From positions 1 through 37,476 of the forward strand of contig CALUUA010000018.1 of NCBI GenBank assembly GCA_944323845.1: a stretch of 37,476 nucleotides of DNA, given 5' to 3'. The translations under genes were made by a program, and so were the position numbers. The stretch is from an uncultured Bacteroidales bacterium. Lineage in GTDB: Bacteria; Bacteroidota; Bacteroidia; Bacteroidales; UBA932. Below the pieces are notes generated by a model, which was not told the origin of the DNA, searched no databases, and worked only from the letters and a program-made list of their open reading frames with translations. Shown here one piece after another: positions 1 to 6,367 of the stretch (position 1 is its first letter; each line of letters starts with the position of its first letter).

Positions 1-82
1 TGCGGACTTCTTCCAGGAGCTGGGTCTTTCCTCCTACCCATTTTATGAATGGACGGGCTTGTGTATCATGTGTTTGTAACAT
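1..82 (-). CDS. DNA adenine methylase (D12 class), N-terminal fragment cut by window edge
   Basis: Reading the minus strand from the ATG at 82 gives 27 codons that run off the left edge. They contain PFIKWVGGKTQLL, the FxxGGK-type AdoMet-binding motif found at the N-terminus of Dam-like D12-class N6-adenine methyltransferases. These enzymes methylate adenine in short DNA sites, either as part of restriction-modification or as orphan methylases. A Bacteroidota -7 box (TAACTTTG) lies 24 bases upstream of the start, which supports this ATG. Only the first motif is visible, so target sequence, full length and any partner endonuclease cannot be judged. The gene lies at the edge of an accessory region with radC and an AT-rich putative effector gene, a common setting for mobile methylases. 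Confidence 0.72.
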   Translation of the reverse strand, partial: MLQTHDTQARPFIKWVGGKTQLLEEVR

Positions 83-105
83 CATATACATTGGTTTGTG
101 CATTG

Positions 106-113
106 CAAAGTTA
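106..113 (-). promoter_or_regulatory. -7 box of the adenine methylase promoter
   Basis: On the minus strand this reads TAACTTTG, an exact match to the Bacteroidota -7 consensus TAnnTTTG. It is 24 bases upstream of the methylase ATG. No convincing -33 TTG is visible about 20 bases further upstream, so the call rests on the -7 box and its position. Confidence 0.45.
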
Positions 114-484
114 ATAAAAGATGCGGATATTTTTTAAGTAAGTCATATTGAACGAATATACTTACATAATTCTCAATATTCAGATTGTTGAAATAGAGAA
201 CATTTACATTGCCCGACTTCGGAGAAGCAGCCCACCCCTGCAAGGGCAAGTGCTTTTCTGGATGCTCAAATCTTTTTGAGCGGCTGAAAAGACATCTTGC
301 TGTGTTCAGGTGAACACAAAAATCCGACTCAGACTTGCAGGCCCACCGATATGCTGCTCAGCCGTCATATCACCGTATCAGCATATAAACATATCAGCAG
401 ACCGACCGGACAGTTGGCAAAATGCTCCAGTTTATGTTTCTCTTGGATTTGTTTAAGAATCATTATGCGGATTCGGGAGCTTTG
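114..484. other. Intergenic stretch with two small hairpins, no supported gene
   Basis: I see no convincing coding sequence here. A nested hairpin lies at 253-291: CTTTTC pairs with GAAAAG, and inside it CTCAAA pairs with TTTGAG. A perfect 7-bp hairpin lies at 302-317 (GTGTTCA, GG, TGAACAC). An ORF from 297 to 611 overlaps the long palindrome to the right, has no recognisable domain, and is better read as chance. Confidence 0.5.
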
Positions 485-780
485 GGTGTTTGTTTCGTCT
501 TTCCCGTATTTCCGTCCTCCGACATTTTTTTATGCGTCTTCCGGTCGCTTCGGTATGTTTATGTTTCAGGTGCTTCAAAAGGCAGGGATTAGGGGATACA
601 AGGTTTTTTGAAACAAATACTACCCGGAGGCGTGGAGATTTTTTCAAAAACCGCAGGCCCGACCTTGTATGCCCGTTGAAATCCCGGAAATACCTTTGCA
701 CCTGAACATAAACCGCACGGAGCGGCAATGAAGGCGGCAGGTGGAGGAGGACGGAGGAAGAGACGGGAATGGGAATAAAA
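485..780. repeat. Long imperfect palindrome, element A
   Basis: The left arm (about 490-612) pairs imperfectly with the right arm (about 641-775). For example GTTTATGTTTCAGGTGC at 557-573 pairs with GCACCTGAACATAAAC at 698-713, and ACAAGG plus TTTTTTGAA at 598-612 pairs with TTCAAAAA and CCTTGT at 643-668. The loop holds AATACTACCCG and a GTGGAGATT tail. CCGCAGGCC bulges out of the right arm at 651-659. Both loop and bulge recur in element B near 1358 with quite different stems. Apparent ORFs on both strands here are mirror images of one another created by the palindrome, so I do not call them genes. The element lies just downstream of radC. Confidence 0.75.
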
Positions 781-800
781 AACGGCATGAGTGTGCGAAC

Positions 801-827
801 AAAAAAAGGGAGCCTTACAGCATCCCT
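801..827 (-). terminator. Probable Rho-independent terminator of the radC-like gene
   Basis: On the minus strand a short AGGGA/TCCCT stem (823-827 with 807-811) is followed by a run of seven T. The radC stop codon (815-817) lies inside the loop, so the hairpin overlaps the gene end. The stem is only five base pairs. Confidence 0.45.
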
Positions 828-1258
828 TCGTCAGAATAGCTCAGATAACTGTCTTCTGTGAGTATTATATGATCCAGAAGCTGTATGTCAAGTGTCTCAC
901 AGGCCTTCTTCAGTCTGCTGGTAAGACTGTTGTCTGTTTTGGAGGCCACACTGTTCCCTGACGGATGGTTGTGCGAGAGGATGATGCTTGTCGCATGTGA
1001 CACCAGTGCCGTCTGGAGGATAATCCGTATATCCACGAGAGCGGCGTTTATGCCGCTTTTGGATACGCAGGATACGCCGAGCAGTTTGCCGGAGTTGTTC
1101 AGGAACATCACCCAGCACTCCTCGTGGTGCTGCATGCAGTCCTCGTAAATGCTCCGCAGGATATTATAAGAGTCCTTTGAAGAACGAATCAGTGTTCTTC
1201 TGGAAGAGTCAGCGTCCTTGTAGCTGACGGTAATCTGAGGGAAAGAAAGATTATCCAT
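815..1258 (-). CDS. radC: RadC-family JAMM/MPN+ domain protein (short form)
   Basis: The 147-residue protein has the RadC JAMM metal-binding signature HNHPSG followed by an Asp at the usual distance (KTDNSLT), with an upstream Glu in EECWVMFLN. These should bind zinc in a metalloprotease-like fold. Full-length RadC is about 220-230 residues and begins with a helix-hairpin-helix DNA-binding region, which is missing here, as is common for RadC copies carried on mobile elements. Biochemical function is not settled for the family; the link to DNA repair is historical. The gene stands alone between two long palindromes (elements A and B) and has its own probable terminator. Its start is the first ATG, and element B's left arm lies immediately upstream, so I could not place a clear promoter. 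Confidence 0.85.
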   Translation of the reverse strand: MDNLSFPQITVSYKDADSSRRTLIRSSKDSYNILRSIYEDCMQHHEECWVMFLNNSGKLLGVSCVSKSGINAALVDIRIILQTALVSHATSIILSHNHPSGNSVASKTDNSLTSRLKKACETLDIQLLDHIILTEDSYLSYSDEGML

Positions 1259-1275
1259 ATTGCAAAAAATTAAAG

Positions 1276-1450
1276 GTGAAACATTTATTTTTTGCTTTCA
1301 GGACACCGGGGTCAGAACGGACTTCATGCAAGACTTTTGCGCAGAATACTACCCGAAGTATGAGGAGTGGAGATTGTGCGCAAAACCGCAGGCCAAGCCT
1401 TGCAGTTTGTCCGTTTTACCCCGTAACTTTGCTGAAAAGTAAATGTGAAG
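1276..1450. repeat. Long imperfect palindrome, element B (relative of element A)
   Basis: The left arm (1276-1343) pairs with the right arm (1377-1450). TGCAAG and CTTTTGCGCA at 1327-1343 pair with TGCGCAAAA and CCTTGCA at 1377-1404, and CGGGGT with AACGGAC at 1308-1323 pairs with GTCCGTTTTACCCCG near 1409. The loop carries AATACTACCCG and GGAGTGGAGATT, and CCGCAGGCC bulges out at 1386-1394, exactly as in element A and in the same orientation. The stem sequences differ from A, but the pairing is kept. Short ORFs across this stretch are products of the palindrome. The remaining 1451-1526 is AT-rich spacer. Confidence 0.75.
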
Positions 1451-1526
1451 AAGCGTTAATTATTCAAATCATACTATACTTGTAATAGAACATTTGTATA
1501 GTTATGAGAACAATTGCAAACTTAAA

Positions 1527-1558
1527 TTTTAATAAAAAGTAAATTTAAATTAAGTTTG
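1527..1558 (+). promoter_or_regulatory. Candidate promoter of the PIN-like gene
   Basis: TAAGTTTG at 1551-1558 matches the -7 consensus TAnnTTTG. A weak TTTT stands at the -33 position 20 bases upstream. Transcription would begin near 1565, downstream of a TTG codon at 1556, which argues for translation from the ATG at 1586. The region is very AT-rich, so chance matches are more likely than elsewhere. Confidence 0.4.
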
Positions 1559-1585
1559 TATGGAATCTTTGTTAAATGTTTAAGA

Positions 1586-3469
1586 ATGGAAAATTTACAA
1601 AATAAAATGTTAACAAGTTACGGCTTTTTGGCAGCTTTAACTGAAAATAATAATGACCTTTATAACTATGTTTTTGTCCCAATATGCAAAAGAGCGTTAA
1701 GTCTATATAGTTTAAAAGGCAAACGGCAAGGTACAGCTCAAGATATTCAAATAATAATTGAAGAACAATATGGAATCAAAGCTCCTATTGCGATTGTTAA
1801 AAAGTTGATTGTTTCAGTTATCTCGTCTTTGTCAAGACGACAAAAAGATTCATTTAAGGCAGAATATTTTGAGCAAGGCAATTCGTTTCAACTAAAATGT
1901 TTTGAGTTTGCTGATTTAGAAGATAAATATAGAAAGTCTTTTAGAGATGCATCCATGTTAAATGAAGCCTTTACAAAGTATCTTGCATTAGAACAAATTG
2001 ACAAAGATATTGTTCCTTCTTTTTCTGAATTTATAGGTAGACATAAATGTCAAATTGCGTCCTTTTTTAAAGGGAATGGTGATATAAAAAAAGACGATAT
2101 AGATAAAACATATATTTATCATATTCAATTCCTTGAATATATTGATATAAATAATGACCAATTATTTCATATAGCTGAACAATTATATTTGGGGTCAATT
2201 GTAGCTGGCTTTTTGGAGTCTGGTATAGATTTAGTGCCTAAATTTTTGGATAATGAGGTTTATTATATTGATACTCCAATTATATTAAGAGCATTAGATC
2301 TACAAAAAGAAGAAGAAACCCAACCGGCGCAAGAACTATTAAATTTAATAAGGAATACTGGAGGGTCTTTAGGGGTACTATCTGTTACTCTAAATGAACT
2401 TAAGGATGTTATTGATAATGCGGTAAAAACCTATAGTAATATAGCTCCTGTTACAACCATTAATGATGCCTGCTTACGATTGCATAAAAATAGAACTTGG
2501 TTAATTAATGTAGAGGCAAAAATAGAAGAATATATATTAGATAAATTAGGAATAGAAATAGTAAATATACCTCAAAATAGTATAGAAAAATATGAAAAAA
2601 GTCCTGATGTTCAGGAGTTAAAAGGGATTAGAAAAAAGAAAGGTAATGCTTTTCATGATGTTGCTGCGTACCTTTTTGTTAGAGAACAACGAGGTAAAAC
2701 TGTAAATAGCTTTCAAAAAGGAAAATACTGGTTTGTAACCAGCAATTATGACTTATTAATATTCAATAAAGAGCATGCATCTTTTAGCGGTATTACCGAG
2801 ATTGTATTACCGGATGCGTTAATCAGTATGCTATGGCTAAAGGATCCATCAAAATTTACTAAACAAGTTAAAAAAGTAGGTTTACAAGAATTAATGTCGG
2901 CAACATTAAATGAAGAAGTTGCAAGTAAAGAATTAATAGGCGAATTTGAAACCGCAATATCTTCTATAGAAAATATTTCAATGGAGGATTATGAAATTCT
3001 TTTAAGTTCTGTTGTACACCAATCTACAAAAAACATCAACAGTTTTATAGAATTAGCGCAGAATGATAAGGAAAAGGCAAAAGAAAATGCAATTCGATTA
3101 GTGGAAAAAGAAAAATCACGACAAGCGCAACAAAAACTTGAGTTAAAAGAAGCGCTTACTTCAAAGCAAAAAGAAAAAGAATATAGCAATAGTTTGCAAT
3201 TGGAATTTGAGAAGTTAAAAAAAGAACATGGTGAATTTAAAACTGAAATAGAAGAGCTGTCGAATAAACTAAATGATAATAAACGATTGTTTAAAAAAGT
3301 ATTAGTATCGTTTATTGTTGCCACAGTGTTTATTGCATTTTTTGTGATAATAATTGCAAATAAAACATCTATTATACTAAAAACAATTGCGTGGATTGGA
3401 TCTTTAGGAGGACTCTGGGGATTTTTATCATTTATTATTAATTTAATTAAATTGCTAAATAACAAATAA
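1586..3469 (+). CDS. Predicted PIN-like nuclease with coiled coil and two C-terminal membrane helices
   Basis: The 627-residue protein is not one I can name. The middle looks like a PIN domain: YYIDTPIILRAL (Asp229), LNELKDV (Glu271), FHDVAAYLF (Asp358) and WFVTSNYDLL (Asp389) fit the ordered acidic residues that bind metal in PIN ribonucleases. The N-terminal 110 residues are helical and may be a winged-helix adaptor. Residues near 480-570 are rich in Glu, Lys and Gln with a coiled-coil pattern. Two hydrophobic helices (about 575-600 and 603-620) suggest anchoring in the inner membrane with the nuclease in the cytoplasm. The ATG at 1586 is preferred over an in-frame TTG at 1556. GC content and A/T-ending codons differ sharply from neighbouring genes, implying recent acquisition. 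A defence or toxin role is possible but is inference from architecture and location. Confidence 0.6.
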   Translation: MENLQNKMLTSYGFLAALTENNNDLYNYVFVPICKRALSLYSLKGKRQGTAQDIQIIIEEQYGIKAPIAIVKKLIVSVISSLSRRQKDSFKAEYFEQGNSFQLKCFEFADLEDKYRKSFRDASMLNEAFTKYLALEQIDKDIVPSFSEFIGRHKCQIASFFKGNGDIKKDDIDKTYIYHIQFLEYIDINNDQLFHIAEQLYLGSIVAGFLESGIDLVPKFLDNEVYYIDTPIILRALDLQKEEETQPAQELLNLIRNTGGSLGVLSVTLNELKDVIDNAVKTYSNIAPVTTINDACLRLHKNRTWLINVEAKIEEYILDKLGIEIVNIPQNSIEKYEKSPDVQELKGIRKKKGNAFHDVAAYLFVREQRGKTVNSFQKGKYWFVTSNYDLLIFNKEHASFSGITEIVLPDALISMLWLKDPSKFTKQVKKVGLQELMSATLNEEVASKELIGEFETAISSIENISMEDYEILLSSVVHQSTKNINSFIELAQNDKEKAKENAIRLVEKEKSRQAQQKLELKEALTSKQKEKEYSNSLQLEFEKLKKEHGEFKTEIEELSNKLNDNKRLFKKVLVSFIVATVFIAFFVIIIANKTSIILKTIAWIGSLGGLWGFLSFIINLIKLLNNK

Positions 3470-3572
3470 TAGAGATAGTTGTAATAATTATATTATATAT
3501 ATTCATTCTGCATGATATAGTTTTAACCTATGATTAATTAAAATGAATATGGTAATACGGAACTATATTTTT

Positions 3573-3646
3573 ACTTGCGGCAACTTTTAAGGTGACATAA
3601 CGAAATTTCACTATATTTGCATTGTCCAAATGTTTTTGTCGCAAGT
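3573..3646 (+). promoter_or_regulatory. Promoter lying between short inverted repeats
   Basis: A good -7 box (TATATTTG, 3612-3619) lies inside an inverted repeat: ACTTGCGGCAA at 3573-3583 and TTGTCGCAAGT at 3636-3646, with one mismatch in 11. A promoter between inverted repeats is the layout of phase-variable invertible promoters in Bacteroidales, but those repeats are usually longer and need a nearby recombinase, which I do not see. It could equally be a promoter remnant with a chance or hairpin-forming repeat. Confidence 0.4.
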
Positions 3647-3771
3647 TGGCGCGAAACAGTGAATTCCATCAGGAGGACTTAAAGAATTTGCAGTTGCAAG
3701 ATATTGAGGACGAAGTGATTGGCTATAAGGTTCATCTTCCGTCCGCACCGCCAAAAGATTTGGCAAATTAA
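3622..3771 (+). pseudogene. Truncated ORF tail (49 codons) with no credible start
   Basis: An open frame ends at TAA 3769-3771 and reads EDEVIGYKVHLPSAPPKDLAN at its end. It has ordinary protein composition and is followed eight bases later by a strong terminator. The frame opens with a TTG at 3622 but has no ATG, and the promoter's expected start point (near 3626) falls inside it. The simplest reading is the C-terminal remnant of a gene whose body was lost by internal deletion, leaving promoter, tail and terminator. I do not recognise the family. Confidence 0.4.
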
Positions 3772-3778
3772 AGCAAAT

Positions 3779-3809
3779 CCTTGAAGTCCGACCACTTCAA
3801 GGATTTTTT
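3779..3809 (+). terminator. Strong Rho-independent terminator
   Basis: A perfect 9-bp stem, CCTTGAAGT and ACTTCAAGG, encloses a six-base loop and is followed by A and six T. It sits eight bases after the stop codon of the truncated ORF and would end its transcript. Confidence 0.8.
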
Positions 3810-4084
3810 CGTATATGCCGGTAAGGCAAAATACTGGTATAATGGGGCATCAACGGAAAATCTTTCCGGATAATCAATAAAAAAGAAGAATGGCTTTGGC
3901 AAAGCCATTCTTCAAGAAATCTGCGGTGAAGTTTAAAATAAACTGCAAGCCGAGAGCAGTGCAAGAACTTGTTATGGCAATGCCGAGGCGCAGCGTGATT
4001 GTAAACGAAGTTTAAAATAAATTTATAATTCACCCTCTCAAACGTCTTTCCCCGAAAGACAGGATCCGTCAGCCGGCTGCCGGA
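3810..4084. other. Intergenic stretch with a direct repeat and hairpins
   Basis: No gene is supported. AAGTTTAAAATAAA occurs twice in direct orientation, at 3929-3942 and 4008-4021, bracketing 65 bases that contain two related GCCGAG-type segments. A perfect hairpin at 4044-4060 (GTCTTTC, CCC, GAAAGAC) lies 24 bases beyond the fimbrillin-like stop and could help end that minus-strand transcript, though only a weak T-run follows. Confidence 0.45.
3885..3913 (-). terminator. Rho-independent terminator for minus-strand transcription
   Basis: A perfect 13-bp stem (GAAGAATGGCTTT with AAAGCCATTCTTC, loop of three) is followed on the minus strand by TTTTTTATT. It lies about 170 bases downstream of the fimbrillin-like lipoprotein gene and is the best candidate for the end of that operon. 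Confidence 0.7.
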
Positions 4085-6175
4085 TTAAATATCGTCGCCG
4101 ATACCGGCCTTGGACTTGGCATCATCGAGATCGGAGGCGTCCTGGCTTCCCCAATATCTGGTCAGGGTAAAGTAGGCGTCCGACCCGATATTTCCCGTCT
4201 CGTTGTCCTGCGGTGTAATATCCTCTACAGCCGCCGTACCTGGATTTTTCCTTTGGATCTCAATGCCGTTGACAGCGTGGCAGTCTTTCATACTGATACC
4301 GGAGGCGGAAATATAACCGGATATCAGTCCGAGACCCCACTCTATGTCGCAGCCATATGGTTCAGTATATATTCTCTGATTAGCTGCGGCGCAATTCGTC
4401 ACGCTCGAGTTGTCCGCACCCTGGGCATTGCCTATGATGCCGCCTGCATTGAGCCTGGCCTCGACTTTTGCCGTAGAATAACAGAAATGTACGAGAGAAT
4501 GATGGCCGAGCTTGCCGACAATACCTCCTGCGGAATGTCCCATATCCTTGGCATCGATGATACCGTTGTTGTCCGGAGTAGACGAACTGCAGTTGATTAT
4601 TTCGAAAACAGAGTTCTCCAGCCCGTTTATCATACCTGCTATCCCGCCTGCATAGACATCCACGGCATCGCCATGCGCATACAAGGCGCCACTGGATTTG
4701 CTCATGTCTATCTTTCCTCCGTCCTGGCAGACACCGGCGATACCTCCGACTATGGTGCCGTCGACTTTCGTGGATGACGTGCTGTTGGCGATGACGGCTC
4801 CCTGTCTCATCACGCCGCAAAGTCCTCCGGCGGCATAAGCCGGATTGTCCCAGCTGCCTTCGGTATCGGTTCTGTATCCGGAAGCCCCGGCCACGGACCC
4901 TCCGACAGTATGCACGTTGTTCAGTTCAGGCGTAGCGAGTCCGGCACCCTGTCTGTTGTATCCCGGCAGTACGGAAGCCACCACTCCTACAGGAGTCGGA
5001 TTCGCACTGTCGTAAGCTATCACAGGGTTCTCGAATGTCAGGTCCGTACACTTTCCGAGCATGACTCCGAAGAAGCTGGCATGCCTGCCGGATACTCCGA
5101 GATTCGAAATTCTGTGTCCGTTCCCGTCGAAATTGATCACAGGATAACCGTCCCACGGAAGACCCGATTCCGGAACATAAAGCGGAGTCCATTCCTCTCC
5201 GGACATATCTATGTCGCTTACCAGTCTGAACCATACAGATGGCGCCCCAGCAGGATAAGTCCCGGAATAATCCAGTTCCGCAATGATATTCTTCATATTC
5301 TGCAGGTCGGCGGCTGAAGCTATCTTGTAAGGATTAGCCTCCGTACCGTCTGCCGGCACGGGAGCGGCGACAGTCCCGATATCCGCCTTTACTCCGGCCT
5401 TGATTTCAAGCCTGTTGCCTGCATATATGGAGGCCGTACCGCCGTCAGCATAAGAAAATGTGATGACCAGTCCCTTTTCCAGAACGGCAGGAAGGGAGGT
5501 AAACACATACTTGCCTGCAAGAATACCGTCTTCGGCACCGGCAAGTGTCACCGCCCCGGCACTGCTCCCGGCAGCTGCAGAAGCAGAACCGTCGGCCGTA
5601 TTTATAATGACATTTCCCGAAAGGACCTCACCGTTACGACCCGAGAAAGAAACAGATTCCAATGTCCTTCCTTCAGGAACGGACGAAATCTCGAAGGTTA
5701 CCAGACCGCAGAGGTTCATGAATGTCAGATTCCCGTTTTCGTCAGCCTTGGCATACGACAGATTCACATTCTGCGCGAAAGACCCCTGCATTGCCGTCTG
5801 GGAAGACGGCAATACCGTGGAAATGACACCGTCCGTCATAGTATTGTCTTCTGCATAAGGATAAACGGCATAATAATCCGATGACTTGACTGCCTTACCG
5901 GTAAATTCCGCAATGGAAGCATCGAAATTCCCGATGTCGAATTTTTCATTGGCAACGCCGTCAAAGAGACTTATGGCATCGCACTCCGACCAGATTACGT
6001 CCAATCCGTTTTCATCAAGCTGGGTCTTGGTGGACAGGGCCTTGCTTATAAAAGTCATCTCCACCTTGACAGCATCAGAGCCGAGAGGTTCATTATTTTC
6101 CTCCATCTTTTCAGTACAGGAAGCCAGCAGGGCTGTCATCGCAGCTGCCGACAAGAAATATCCGATAGTCTTCAT
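4085..6175 (-). CDS. Fimbrillin-like surface lipoprotein with C-terminal GLUG-type repeats
   Basis: The 696-residue protein begins with a lipoprotein signal (ALLASC, Cys20). Residues about 35-270 resemble the fimbrillin/Mfa-like N-terminal domain of Bacteroidales pilins and pilin-related lipoproteins: TKTQLDENG, a WSECDAISLFDG segment, a DYYAVYPY segment and an LCGLVTFEI strand. A linker (DGTEANPYKIASAADLQNM) leads to a beta-rich region with repeated GGIAG or GGIVG motifs (about 445-620), typical of GLUG repeats in surface adhesins and M26 peptidases. The likely role is a surface adhesin or pilus tip or accessory component, with no sign of catalysis. It starts three bases after the stop of a 44-codon gene, so the two are probably translated together. 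Terminator-like hairpins follow at 4044-4060 and 3885-3913. Confidence 0.75.
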   Translation of the reverse strand: MKTIGYFLSAAAMTALLASCTEKMEENNEPLGSDAVKVEMTFISKALSTKTQLDENGLDVIWSECDAISLFDGVANEKFDIGNFDASIAEFTGKAVKSSDYYAVYPYAEDNTMTDGVISTVLPSSQTAMQGSFAQNVNLSYAKADENGNLTFMNLCGLVTFEISSVPEGRTLESVSFSGRNGEVLSGNVIINTADGSASAAAGSSAGAVTLAGAEDGILAGKYVFTSLPAVLEKGLVITFSYADGGTASIYAGNRLEIKAGVKADIGTVAAPVPADGTEANPYKIASAADLQNMKNIIAELDYSGTYPAGAPSVWFRLVSDIDMSGEEWTPLYVPESGLPWDGYPVINFDGNGHRISNLGVSGRHASFFGVMLGKCTDLTFENPVIAYDSANPTPVGVVASVLPGYNRQGAGLATPELNNVHTVGGSVAGASGYRTDTEGSWDNPAYAAGGLCGVMRQGAVIANSTSSTKVDGTIVGGIAGVCQDGGKIDMSKSSGALYAHGDAVDVYAGGIAGMINGLENSVFEIINCSSSTPDNNGIIDAKDMGHSAGGIVGKLGHHSLVHFCYSTAKVEARLNAGGIIGNAQGADNSSVTNCAAANQRIYTEPYGCDIEWGLGLISGYISASGISMKDCHAVNGIEIQRKNPGTAAVEDITPQDNETGNIGSDAYFTLTRYWGSQDASDLDDAKSKAGIGDDI

Positions 6176-6178
6176 AGT

Positions 6179-6313
6179 CTATTCCCAATCAAATTCATAA
6201 ACCTGTTCAGTAAAACCTTCGTGCTTGCCGCTGAGGCAGAAACCGCTCTCACATTCTGCGAAAACCGTTTTAAAATTCGGACTCACATAGTCCGCTGGTG
6301 TTTGTCTGTTCAT
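6179..6313 (-). CDS. 44-residue peptide gene upstream of the fimbrillin-like gene
   Basis: On the minus strand an ATG at 6313 opens a 44-codon frame ending in TAG at 6179-6181, only three bases before the lipoprotein ATG. The peptide is acidic, has two Cys (AECESGFCLSG) and ends in GFTEQVYEFDWE. It has no signal peptide or membrane helix. From general familiarity, short peptides with a Ser/Gly/Cys middle and an acidic aromatic tail occur next to fimbrillin-like genes in Bacteroidales; their function is unknown to me. The stop-to-start spacing suggests translational coupling, as a leader or partner of the lipoprotein. I could not place a promoter with confidence. A TAACTTTA at 6324-6331 would leave almost no 5' untranslated region. 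Confidence 0.65.
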   Translation of the reverse strand: MNRQTPADYVSPNFKTVFAECESGFCLSGKHEGFTEQVYEFDWE

Positions 6314-6339
6314 AATGTTAAATTAAAGTTATTAAATTC

Positions 6340-6355
6340 CGATGGTCTGCCATCG
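6340..6355 (-). terminator. Hairpin after the fructokinase gene, weak terminator candidate
   Basis: A perfect 6-bp stem (CGATGG and CCATCG, four-base loop) lies 12 bases after the kinase stop. On the minus strand it is followed by GAATTTAATAACTTT, which is U-rich but not a clean run. It may only partly stop transcription from the fructan operon into the peptide and fimbrillin unit. Confidence 0.35.
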
Positions 6356-6367
6356 TCAGTCCAATAT

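Noticed and set aside
453..788. Overlapping ORFs on both strands (111 and 71 codons) and one from 297 to 611
   Set aside because: They lie on the two arms of the long palindrome, and the proteins on opposite strands resemble each other for that reason. No domain, start signal or neighbour supports them.
485..1450. Integron attC sites around a radC cassette
   Set aside because: attC sites keep short end boxes (GTTRRRY) and variable centres. Here the centre is conserved and the ends vary, and no integrase is seen.
1260..1485. Two short plus-strand ORFs upstream of the PIN-like gene
   Set aside because: They cover element B exactly and have the same composition as those over element A; products of a repeat rather than genes.
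3797..4033. 78-codon minus-strand ORF downstream of the fimbrillin-like gene
   Set aside because: It crosses a terminator hairpin and a direct repeat, has no recognisable features and no promoter.
4253..5858. Several plus-strand ORFs of 130-175 codons opposite the fimbrillin-like gene
   Set aside because: Antisense shadows of a well-supported lipoprotein gene; no family features and no ribosome-binding or promoter signals.
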